Of a stretch of 64,000 nucleotides of DNA, positions 1-7,091 are shown piece by piece (position 1 is the stretch's first letter; the number at the start of each line of letters is the position of its first letter). Made by a program: the position numbers and the translations under genes. The notes under the pieces were generated by a model. The model did not search any database, was not told the origin of the DNA, and saw only the letters and a program-made list of their open reading frames with translations. This stretch comes from Phycisphaeraceae bacterium. GTDB lineage: Bacteria > Planctomycetota > Phycisphaerae > Phycisphaerales > Phycisphaeraceae. The DNA is taken from contig JAJDCX010000033.1 in the NCBI GenBank assembly GCA_029260615.1, positions 1-64,000 of the forward strand, read 5' to 3'.

Positions 1-1112
1 GTGTGATCGCCAAACGGCCCCTCAAACACCTCATGTTCGTGATCCAGATCTGACCCATCACCCGACACGCTCGGGTCATATCCCGGACCCCCAGCCTGGG
101 TACTCACATAACCCTCAATCACAATCTCCGCATTCGCGGGCACATGCATATCAATCGTCTTGCACTTCACCAGCGGTATCGCCCCACCATTTAAAAACCC
201 CGCAAACAACAGCTCACTCACCCCCGGCGGCAACGGCGAAGTCGCCGCATATGGAAGCACCGCCTCACCCCCCAATACAACCGCACAAGGCATCCCCGAT
301 ATTGCCTCTCCTCCTATTTCCTGCTTTCCACATTTTCTGCTTTCCTGCTTTGCCTTCTCCTTCCACGCCCGCCAATGCCGCGCCCCATCGTGATGCATAT
401 GCCAGTGCATCGCCGTGTGATTCTTATCAATCAACTGCGCCCGGTACATCCCGATGTTCCGCGACGGCCGGGGCACACCCTCCCCCTTCTCAGCATCATC
501 AGGATGGATCGTATACATCCCCGCAAACGTAATGAACCGCCCCTCTCCCTTGGCCGTCCCCGACTGCCCCGGCGAAACGTCATAACCACACCGCCGCGGA
601 TCCCCATCGTCCGGCCAACACTTAATAACCGGCAACTCAAACAGATCCACCTCATCCCCAACCTTCACCACCTCCTGACACCGCCCGCTCTTCACCACCT
701 TCGGCGCAAACGACGCGATCTTCGCAAGCTCCAACCCCTTCTTCATCTTCTCCATAATCCCCGTCGGCGGCTCCGGCTTAACCAGCGACTCCACCTTCGC
801 CGCCAGCGACTCAAACCCCCCCGCCTCACAATCCAACGCCATCTCCATCCGCCGATAGCTGCCAAACGCGTTAATCAGCAGCGGAATCTTCGACCCCTCA
901 ACGTTCTCAAACAACAACGCCTTGCCACCCAGCCCGTGATGCTGCGGATCAAACGCACCCGCATTCTCACTCTCACGCGCAGCAGGCGACTTGCTCACAC
1001 GGTCCGCGATCTCCGTCACCTCAAGCATCGGCGAGACCCCCGCCGTCACCCGCTGCAACTCGCCCGCCCGATCTAATGCCTCGATGAAATCTTGAAGGTT
1101 GTTGTACGCCAA
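1..1112 (-). CDS. UbiD-family (prenylated-FMN) decarboxylase, C-terminus beyond the left edge
   Basis: Continuous minus-strand frame of about 370 codons that runs off the left edge. I place the start at a TTG (1112-1110) because an AAGGAT ribosome-binding site lies about 8 nt upstream and the N-terminus LAYNNLQDFIEALDRAGEL matches the usual UbiD opening. Visible family features are LLFENVEGSKIPLLINAFGS, the MYRAQLIDKNHTAMHWHMHH segment and the EGPFGDH motif near the edge. UbiD enzymes use prenylated FMN for reversible decarboxylation of aromatic or unsaturated acids, for example in quinone synthesis; the substrate cannot be told here. A Lys/Glu/Gly-rich insert, coded by a purine-rich tract (about 300-365), interrupts the region between the GARHWRAW segment and the SGMPCAVVLGG segment and looks like a loop expansion. 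It follows the phosphoesterase gene by 50 nt on the same strand and may be cotranscribed. Confidence 0.88.
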   Translation of the reverse strand, partial: MAYNNLQDFIEALDRAGELQRVTAGVSPMLEVTEIADRVSKSPAARESENAGAFDPQHHGLGGKALLFENVEGSKIPLLINAFGSYRRMEMALDCEAGGFESLAAKVESLVKPEPPTGIMEKMKKGLELAKIASFAPKVVKSGRCQEVVKVGDEVDLFELPVIKCWPDDGDPRRCGYDVSPGQSGTAKGEGRFITFAGMYTIHPDDAEKGEGVPRPSRNIGMYRAQLIDKNHTAMHWHMHHDGARHWRAWKEKAKQESRKCGKQEIGGEAISGMPCAVVLGGEAVLPYAATSPLPPGVSELLFAGFLNGGAIPLVKCKTIDMHVPANAEIVIEGYVSTQAGGPGYDPSVSGDGSDLDHEHEVFEGPFGDH

Positions 1113-1162
1113 ACCGGGGAATCCTTATCTTTCACTATCACATATCGGGCTGCTGCCGTCGA

Positions 1163-2140
1163 CTACTCGCGTGCCGCCCACCCATACGGCACATACTCAT
1201 ACCCAAACCCGCCATCATCATACAGATCCACCACACCATACCCCGCCTCGCACTCGTGCCAATCGCCGCCCCACCACGCCCCGCTCACCGCACCGCCACA
1301 GATATAGGTAACCCCCAGATACTCCACACGATCAACCAGATGAATATGCCCGCTTAAGCACAACCGAATGTTCTTGTGCTTATAAAACAGGTCCTTGATC
1401 CGATGCATATCCGTGTGCAGCAGCGCTCCGGGAACCTGCGTCTTGTGATCCTTGAAGTAATCCTTAAAGAACGCCGGCACCACCGAAACAATCGGGATGT
1501 GCGAAATAACAACCACCGGCACCCCCGGACCGGTGTCCTCCAATACCTCAGCAAGCCAATCAAACTGTTCATCGTCGAGCATCGCCGTGTACGCACCACC
1601 ACCCTCGCGTAGCTGAACACTGTCCAGCACAATAAACCGCCAACCCGCCCGATCAAACGCACGGTAAGGCTTCGCCAACCCGTAAGCCTCCAACGCCCAA
1701 GCCTTCCCCCACATCGGCTCGTCCCCAACCGTCCCGCTCTTCTTCTTATACCAGCCCCAGATGTCGTGATTGCCGATGCAGTGCTCAATCGGCAGCGAAC
1801 ACTCGCTCTTAAGAACGCTGTTCCAAAGATCCCACTGCAACTGTGTCCGCTCCCGCGTCGCCCCCAGCGCATCCATAATCGCATCCCCACCGTTGAAAAT
1901 CAGCTCCGGCGGATCATCCAGCCCCTGCGCATGCCTCAACGCCGCCGCCATCCCCTCCCCCGCACCCTTCTCAGGCTTCACATGAACATCCGTCATATGC
2001 GCAAACCGCAACACCCGCCGCCGCTTTCTTTGCGTTTCCGCTTCACCACGCACCTGCCCCATCCCCGCACCCGACCACACCACCGCCGCCGCACCCGCCG
2101 CCGTCTTAATCGCGCCACGCCGTGTCAGCCCGTCAGCCAT
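1163..2140 (-). CDS. Tat-exported calcineurin-like metallophosphoesterase
   Basis: A 325-residue protein of the calcineurin-like phosphoesterase superfamily. The dimetal-site motifs are all visible: FAHMTDVHV, NGGDAIMD, GNHDIWGW, VVISHIP and LSGHIHLVDR. The N-terminus carries a twin-arginine signal (TRRGAIKTAAGAAAVV), so it is expected to be exported folded to the periplasm. Similar secreted enzymes hydrolyse phosphomonoesters or diesters; the substrate is unknown. A GGGG tract lies about 7 nt upstream of the ATG. It is followed by the ubiD-like gene on the same strand, without any obvious functional link. Confidence 0.87.
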   Translation of the reverse strand: MADGLTRRGAIKTAAGAAAVVWSGAGMGQVRGEAETQRKRRRVLRFAHMTDVHVKPEKGAGEGMAAALRHAQGLDDPPELIFNGGDAIMDALGATRERTQLQWDLWNSVLKSECSLPIEHCIGNHDIWGWYKKKSGTVGDEPMWGKAWALEAYGLAKPYRAFDRAGWRFIVLDSVQLREGGGAYTAMLDDEQFDWLAEVLEDTGPGVPVVVISHIPIVSVVPAFFKDYFKDHKTQVPGALLHTDMHRIKDLFYKHKNIRLCLSGHIHLVDRVEYLGVTYICGGAVSGAWWGGDWHECEAGYGVVDLYDDGGFGYEYVPYGWAARE

Positions 2141-2236
2141 CGTGTGCCCCTTTCAATCAATCCCAACCAGCAACCCTTTTTAACCCTGCGCCCTAACCCT
2201 CCCCGCTTGCGGCTTAGCGTCCCCCGCATCTCACTA

Positions 2237-3049
2237 TCACCCCCCCAACTCACGCCCCCGCGCCTCCGCCGCCTTCACCGCATCCACAATCGCGTCCCCC
2301 ACCTTCTGCGATTCCATATGCTCAAACGCCGCCGCCGTCGTCCCGCCGGGGCTCGTCACTTTCCGCCTCAGTTCCGCCGCCGCGTCAGGCGAATCCACCA
2401 GCATCCTCGCCGCCCCCAAAATAGTCTGCGACACGAACAACCTCCCATGCTCACCCAGCCCAAGCTCACCCGCCGCCTTCTGCATCGCCTCCGCCAAATA
2501 ATAAACATACGCCGGCCCAGACCCCGACACCGCCGTCACCGCATCCATCAATCCCTCTTCCACACGCACCACCTCCCCCGCCGCGCCAAACAACCTCATC
2601 GCAAGCGCCTCGTCCCCTTCTTGTGCATGTTCCCCCACCGCCAGCCCCGACATCCCAAGCCCCACCATCATCGGCGTATTAGGCATCACCCGAATCACAC
2701 GGGCTGGATTGCCAATCACCTCGCAAATCTTCCCCGTCCCGATCCCCGCCATGATCGAGATCAACACCTGCCCATCACCCCCATGCTCCGCCAAGTCGCC
2801 CGCCAACGCCCCCAGCATCTGCGGCTTGATCGCCAGCATTACCTGCCCGCTCGAAGCGATCACCTCCGCATTGCTCGCAACCACCTTGATCCCTAACTTT
2901 TCAAACACCTCTTTGCGGGGGGCAGACGGGTCCGACGCAATCATCGACCCCGCCGATAGCACGCCCCCCTCGATCGCACCGCGCGCAATCGCCTCAGCCA
3001 TGTTCCCCGCACCCACAAATCCCAGTTCATACGTTCCGCTCATAGTCAT
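2237..3049 (-). CDS. proC: Pyrroline-5-carboxylate reductase
   Basis: A 270-residue protein of normal family length. It has the N-terminal Rossmann motif GFVGAGNMAEAIARG and the C-terminal dimerisation/active-site segment SGSGPAYVYYLAEAM, followed by the TSPGGTTAAA loop. ProC reduces 1-pyrroline-5-carboxylate to proline with NAD(P)H in the cytoplasm. Its ATG overlaps the tyrA stop codon by 4 nt (ATGA), so translation is probably coupled. A second in-frame ATG two codons later is also possible. Pairing of proC with tyrA places two NAD(P)-dependent amino-acid biosynthesis steps in one transcript. Confidence 0.95.
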   Translation of the reverse strand: MTMSGTYELGFVGAGNMAEAIARGAIEGGVLSAGSMIASDPSAPRKEVFEKLGIKVVASNAEVIASSGQVMLAIKPQMLGALAGDLAEHGGDGQVLISIMAGIGTGKICEVIGNPARVIRVMPNTPMMVGLGMSGLAVGEHAQEGDEALAMRLFGAAGEVVRVEEGLMDAVTAVSGSGPAYVYYLAEAMQKAAGELGLGEHGRLFVSQTILGAARMLVDSPDAAAELRRKVTSPGGTTAAAFEHMESQKVGDAIVDAVKAAEARGRELGG

Positions 3050-3972
3050 CGCCTCTTACTTGCACCGTCCCAGCCGTCGCGAGCTTCCTTGGCACCCTCC
3101 AGCAAACGCTTGAGCGCCCCGCTGTCTCCCCGGACCATCACCTTCTTGAACCGGTCAAGTTCATCAATCATCTTGCCCACCGAATCGATCACCGCCTCCC
3201 GATTGGTCTGGAAAATATCCACCCATATCCCCGGATCACCCGACGCGATACGGGTCGTGTCGGCAAAACCACTGGACGCGACATCCAATACTTCTCCGCC
3301 GTCCACTGTCACCGCCTTCACCAGCATCACCGCCACCGCGTGCGGCAAGTGGCTCACCAACGCCACCGCCCGGTCATGCCCCGCCGGTGCCATCTCGATC
3401 AGACGCATCCCCACCAACCCCCACAGCGCCTTCACCAACTCAACCGCCCGCTCATCCGTATCCGACCCCGGCGTCACCACGCAAGGCTTCCCCTCAAACA
3501 ACCCACCGTCTGCCGCCGTCGGCCCCTGCTGCTCGCTCCCCGCCATCGGGTGCGACCCCACAAACCTGATCGAGTCCGGCAACAACTCCTCCGCCAACGC
3601 ACACACCGACGCCTTGGTCGATCCCACATCCGTCACCACCAAAGTCTCATCCGCACCCTGCGCAATCTTCGTAAATATCTCCCGGAAGTGCCCCAACGGC
3701 GCCGCCACCACCACCAAATGAGCATCACCCCCGGCCCCCCCCTCGGTTTTTCCGCTTCCCCCCTTCCCAGTATTTCCGCCCCCCTCCAACGCCTCCGCCG
3801 TACTCACCGTCAGGTCATCGAAGCACCCCAGCGCCCGCGCCTGATCCAGCGTCTGCACACGCCGACCCACCCCCACGATCCGCCCTCTGTACCCCTTGGC
3901 TCGCAGCGCCAGCGCCAGGCTCGCCCCCAGCAGACCCGTCCCTATGATCGTCACCTGTTTCGCTTTGAGCAT
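3046..3972 (-). CDS. tyrA: Prephenate (or arogenate) dehydrogenase
   Basis: A 308-residue protein with the NAD-binding motif GTGLLGASLALAL, the VVTDVGSTKA loop, the signature SHPMAGSEQQGP and the VSHLPHAVAVML helix of the TyrA family. It carries out oxidative decarboxylation of prephenate (or arogenate) in tyrosine synthesis. No chorismate mutase or ACT domain is fused. An unusual Gly/Lys-rich loop (about residues 67-85) sits before the VVVAAPLGHF strand and is coded by a pyrimidine-rich imperfect repeat (+ strand about 3728-3788). A GAGGAA ribosome-binding site precedes the ATG. It is the first gene of a tyrA-proC unit, divergent from accA. Confidence 0.93.
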   Translation of the reverse strand: MLKAKQVTIIGTGLLGASLALALRAKGYRGRIVGVGRRVQTLDQARALGCFDDLTVSTAEALEGGGNTGKGGSGKTEGGAGGDAHLVVVAAPLGHFREIFTKIAQGADETLVVTDVGSTKASVCALAEELLPDSIRFVGSHPMAGSEQQGPTAADGGLFEGKPCVVTPGSDTDERAVELVKALWGLVGMRLIEMAPAGHDRAVALVSHLPHAVAVMLVKAVTVDGGEVLDVASSGFADTTRIASGDPGIWVDIFQTNREAVIDSVGKMIDELDRFKKVMVRGDSGALKRLLEGAKEARDGWDGASKRR

Positions 3973-4124
3973 CGCCGTTTTTCCTCGCGTTCAACCCCGG
4001 GTAAGATAGCAGGTTAGACGACTACAGGCCCCCCAAGCCCAGCCACTCCCGTGGGTGGGACCGATTGCCCTCCAGTGGGACCAGACATCAGAAATACGAC
4101 CGGCCTGCCCGGAGAGAAATAACC

Positions 4125-5195
4125 ATGACCACACTCAACGCATACGCCGGCAACTACGAACTGGAATTCGAGCGACCCCTCACCGCTCTGGAACGCCAGA
4201 TCAACGACCTCGAGCACCAGCACCTAAAGCCCGCACACGCAATGGGTGGGACCGCTTCCGGGGCACCTTCCGGGGACACTTCCGCGGGCGCTTCCGGGGC
4301 CGGGGGCGCTTCCGGGGGGGTCGACTTCCGCTCCGACATCCGCAGCCTGCGCCAGTCCCACACCGCGATGCTCAAAAAGATCTACGCCCAGCTCACCCCC
4401 TGGAACACCGTCCAGGTCGGCCGACACCCCGGGCGACCCCAGACCATCGACTACATCCACGCATTCGTCAAAGACTTCGCCGAGCTACATGGAGATAGGC
4501 ATCAGGGCGACGACAAAGCCATCATCACCGGCTTCGGACGCATCGGCCCGCACAAGTGCCTGGTCATCGGCCACCACAAGGGCAAAGACACCAAAGAAAA
4601 GATCGCCGCGAACTTCGGCTGCGCTCACCCCGAAGGCTACCGCAAAGCCCTGCGCACCATGAAGCTCGCCGAGAAATACAAACTCCCCATCGTCACCCTA
4701 ATCGACACCCCCGGTGCGTACCCCGGCATCGCCGCCGAGGAACGCGGCCAGGCCGAAGCCATCGCCGTCAACCTCCGCGAGATGTCTCGACTCAAAACCC
4801 CCATCGTCTCCGTCGTCATCGGCGAGGGCGGCTCCGGCGGCGCACTGGGCATCGGCGTCGCCGACCGACTCGCCATGCTCCAATACGCCTGGTTCTCCGT
4901 CATCTCCCCCGAAGGCTGCGCAGCCATCCTCTGGAAAACAGCCAACCCCGAGACCAACGCCGCCGCCGCAGAAAACCTCAAACTCACCGCCAACGACAAC
5001 CTCAAGCTCGGCACCATCGACGGCATGATCGACGAACCCCTCGGCGGCGCCCACCGAAACCCCGCCGCCGCCGCCGACTACCTGGAAAAATACCTGATCC
5101 AGACGCTTCGCGAACTCAAGCGGTTCAAGGTCGAAAACCTCGTAAACAAACGCTACGAACGGCTGCGAAAGATCGGGGAACTGGGGGAAGGGTAA
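4125..5195 (+). CDS. accA: Acetyl-CoA carboxylase carboxyltransferase subunit alpha
   Basis: A 356-residue AccA. The start is placed at the ATG preceded by GGAGAG rather than an upstream in-frame ATG at 4065, because the family begins near the ELEFERPLTALERQINDLE segment. Downstream are FAELHGDRHQGDDKAIITGF, TLIDTPGAYPGIAAEERGQA and VIGEGGSGGALGIGVADR, the carboxyltransferase core. With AccD it transfers carboxyl from carboxybiotin to acetyl-CoA, the committed step of fatty-acid synthesis. A Gly/Ala/Ser-rich loop of about 27 residues follows the N-terminal coiled helix. It is coded by a near-perfect 12-bp tandem repeat (4250-4322) and is absent from typical AccA. Confidence 0.95.
   Translation: MTTLNAYAGNYELEFERPLTALERQINDLEHQHLKPAHAMGGTASGAPSGDTSAGASGAGGASGGVDFRSDIRSLRQSHTAMLKKIYAQLTPWNTVQVGRHPGRPQTIDYIHAFVKDFAELHGDRHQGDDKAIITGFGRIGPHKCLVIGHHKGKDTKEKIAANFGCAHPEGYRKALRTMKLAEKYKLPIVTLIDTPGAYPGIAAEERGQAEAIAVNLREMSRLKTPIVSVVIGEGGSGGALGIGVADRLAMLQYAWFSVISPEGCAAILWKTANPETNAAAAENLKLTANDNLKLGTIDGMIDEPLGGAHRNPAAAADYLEKYLIQTLRELKRFKVENLVNKRYERLRKIGELGEG
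4250..4322 (+). repeat. 12-bp tandem repeat inside accA
   Basis: Five to six copies of a unit of the form CTTCCGGGGNNN, one copy stretched to 18 bp, lie in frame within accA. They encode a Gly/Ala/Ser-rich loop between the N-terminal helix and the carboxyltransferase core. The same CCGGGG-type core recurs in other genes of the window in both orientations. Confidence 0.8.
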
Positions 5196-5253
5196 TCGGC
5201 TTCTTGCACTATGCTCGATCACCTACGCCTGCAATTGAAAACGAGAGGATCTA

Positions 5254-6129
5254 ATGGCCAGAAGTAAAAATAAAGAACCAATACTATCACCTAATCTAAA
5301 TTTACAGCAGATGCGCAACGCAGTAATCAAACTTAAGAGGCGGATAGACGAGTTAGATTCACTTGACCCGGCTACTGCAACAGGAACTTTTGACAACAAA
5401 TTTGAATCAGTGCACGAGAAGATATCAGCCACTTTAGCGGATGTTTTTGGTCAGGAGACTACAGATTACCATCGATACTGCACTTACACACTAAGTGAGG
5501 CTCCGCTTATTATGGGCGAGCCTACATCTCTGTCTGAAGCTCGCGAGGGATACAAATCGGGTATCGAGACGGCAAAAGAGAAGCTTCATACCGCAATTGA
5601 AATGTTGCAGGAGCGGATAGAATTTCAAGATGATCATGAGCCTACGAGTGCTTCGCGCGTGCAGCCCGCACTGGATAGCCGAAAGGTGTTCATAGTCCAC
5701 GGGCATGATTCCAACCTGAAGACAGACACCGAACGATTTGTTCGGGAAATCGGACTCGAACCTATTGTCCTACATCGACAACCGGACGAGGGAGCAACCA
5801 TAATAGAGAAGTTCGAGAAACACAGTGATGTAGGCTATGCCTTCATACTTCTTACGCCGGACGAGATTGCTTACGCTGCAGACCAGAAAGACATTGATGA
5901 GCATAAGCGAAAGATCGAATCACGCGCAAGACCAAATGTTATCTTTGAGTTTGGTTATTTCGTAGGAAAGCTAGGAAGAAGCCATGTCTGTTGCCTTCTT
6001 AAAAATGGAGTTGTTGTTCCAAGCGACCTTAATGGTCTAGTTTACAAGCCAATTGACCAGTCAATTGACGAACAGGCTTTACCAATAATTCGCGAGCTGA
6101 AGGCGGCCGGTTATACAATTACAGTGTAA
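5254..6129 (+). CDS. TIR-domain protein (CAP12/Pycsar-type TIR), predicted NAD-degrading immune effector
   Basis: A 291-residue protein. Residues 1-140 look helical (LKRRIDELDSL, AREGYKSGIETAKEKLHTAI) with a DYHRY motif. Residues about 144-290 form a TIR-like domain of the nucleotide-binding family: VFIVHGHD (145-152), LHRQPDEGATIIEKFEKHSD, AFILLTPDE, and RPNVIFEFGYFVGKLGR with the likely catalytic glutamate E232. Related domains in CBASS and Pycsar cleave NAD+ on infection. No cyclase gene is near, so the trigger is unknown; the N-terminal region may be the sensor. AGAGGA precedes the ATG. Base composition is clearly AT-richer than accA and the genes downstream, which suggests horizontal acquisition. 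The next gene, a small membrane protein, shares this composition and is a likely partner. Confidence 0.85.
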   Translation: MARSKNKEPILSPNLNLQQMRNAVIKLKRRIDELDSLDPATATGTFDNKFESVHEKISATLADVFGQETTDYHRYCTYTLSEAPLIMGEPTSLSEAREGYKSGIETAKEKLHTAIEMLQERIEFQDDHEPTSASRVQPALDSRKVFIVHGHDSNLKTDTERFVREIGLEPIVLHRQPDEGATIIEKFEKHSDVGYAFILLTPDEIAYAADQKDIDEHKRKIESRARPNVIFEFGYFVGKLGRSHVCCLLKNGVVVPSDLNGLVYKPIDQSIDEQALPIIRELKAAGYTITV

Positions 6130-6203
6130 CTTTTCAGAATCATACCAACGCACGATACTGGGTTATGTTCCGTTTCCAACCCATATACTTCCGAGGTGAC
6201 ATC

Positions 6204-6644
6204 ATGAATGACCACTTACCGAATGTCATACAACAACTGCATGAATCTCAAGGGAAGTACACCTATTTCCTAATTGTATTTGCCGGGTCCTGCATTGCCC
6301 TCTGCATCAAAAGAACAACCGGTGTACCGCCTGCATGGGATATGATCCCTTTAGCGGTCGCTGTCCTTTTTTGGGCCCTTAGCATCCTTTGTGGGTTACG
6401 CAATCGGGATTACTTCCAATCCACGCTTTACGCAAATGCAAAAATGCTGATCATTCAATCTGGTGAAGATCCAGAAGTCGGGAATCGCCCCGCCTACATT
6501 TCTGCTGCTTCTGAAGGTATCCGACAGGCTTGCGAGAGTAATTCAAACAAGGGGAGCTGGTTTGGCAATGCACAGTTCAACTTTCTGATTGCTGGATCAG
6601 TAATGTTCATTATCTGGCATATCCTCACAATGTTCTTGTTGTAG
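6204..6644 (+). CDS. Small membrane protein downstream of the TIR gene, function unknown
   Basis: A 146-residue protein; start chosen at the ATG directly after a GAGGTGA ribosome-binding site, not the in-frame ATG at 6165. It has three hydrophobic segments: about residues 17-36, 43-62 and a C-terminal one at about 126-146. Between the second and third lies a soluble stretch (RNRDYFQSTLYANAKMLIIQ and onward). I do not recognise a named family. The helical-hairpin layout followed by a cytosolic segment is reminiscent of small membrane proteins that accompany defence nucleotide-signalling genes, but this is only resemblance. It lies 74 nt after the TIR gene and shares its low GC, so the two probably moved together. 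Confidence 0.7.
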   Translation: MNDHLPNVIQQLHESQGKYTYFLIVFAGSCIALCIKRTTGVPPAWDMIPLAVAVLFWALSILCGLRNRDYFQSTLYANAKMLIIQSGEDPEVGNRPAYISAASEGIRQACESNSNKGSWFGNAQFNFLIAGSVMFIIWHILTMFLL

Positions 6645-6655
6645 GGATCGAATAA

Positions 6656-6709
6656 GATGTCAGGAACCTTAAATAACTTCGAGACCAACGGATCAGGTGC
6701 CTGACACCT
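6656..6709. repeat. Inverted repeat TGTCAGGAACCTT / AGGTGCCTGACACCT
   Basis: TGTCAGGAACCTT at 6658-6670 is the near-exact reverse complement of AGGTGCCTGACA at 6695-6706 (one mismatch over 12). The second arm is itself part of a small palindrome, AGGTG-CCTGA-CACCT. A diverged direct copy of the first arm (TGTGCCAGGAATCTTAAAT) occurs at about 7075-7093, on the other side of the intervening monooxygenase gene. Such motifs are often seen near REP-type or IS200-like insertions, but no transposase is present here. Confidence 0.6.
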
Positions 6710-6740
6710 CATTCGGACCTTTACAGAGCAGGAGCCCACG

Positions 6741-7031
6741 ATGATTACGGTTGGTATGAACTACAACGTGAAGCCGGGGAAGCAGCAGGAATTCGAGCAG
6801 AAGTTTGACGCGGTCTTGGTTGCCATCCGTTCGGCAACCGGGCACGTGACATCCAAGCTGTTCAAAGACGTGGCCGATGACACCGCCTACCTCATCGTCA
6901 GTGAGTGGTCAGAGCAGGACCGATTCATGGCGTTCATCCGCAGCGCAGCCTTCAAAGAGGTCACGGCATGGGGCAAGGCGGAAATCCTCTCCGATCGACC
7001 GAAGCACACGATCTATCGCCCAAACGACTGA
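6741..7031 (+). CDS. Antibiotic biosynthesis monooxygenase (ABM) family protein
   Basis: A 96-residue protein of the dimeric ferredoxin-like alpha+beta fold. MITVGMNYNVKPGKQQEFEQ is the typical first strand and helix, and YLIVSEWSEQDRFMAFIRS is the conserved strand-helix with the family Trp. ABM-fold enzymes include quinone-forming monooxygenases and heme-degrading proteins; the substrate here is unknown. AGGAG precedes the ATG. The gene is bracketed by related short repeats (6656-6709 and 7075-7093). GC content is back to that of the main chromosome. Confidence 0.8.
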   Translation: MITVGMNYNVKPGKQQEFEQKFDAVLVAIRSATGHVTSKLFKDVADDTAYLIVSEWSEQDRFMAFIRSAAFKEVTAWGKAEILSDRPKHTIYRPND

Positions 7032-7091
7032 GTTGAGACTCATTAAGGGCCGTCGGATAGGGGACCGGAAAAGGTGTGCCAGGAATCTTAA

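Noticed and set aside
375..1076. Plus-strand Arg/Pro-rich ORF of 233 codons
   Set aside because: Shadow of the minus-strand ubiD-like gene; composition typical of antisense GC-rich frames and no family features.
1..1112. ubiD-like gene as a pseudogene
   Set aside because: No ATG-started frame covers it, but the TTG-started frame is uninterrupted with a ribosome-binding site, so it is probably intact to the window edge.
1766..2896. Plus-strand ORF of 376 codons
   Set aside because: Runs opposite to the phosphoesterase and proC, both with clear motifs; His/Pro/Arg-rich noise.
5254..6129. CBASS or Pycsar locus
   Set aside because: No cyclase/nucleotidyltransferase gene in the neighbourhood; only the TIR effector-type domain is present.
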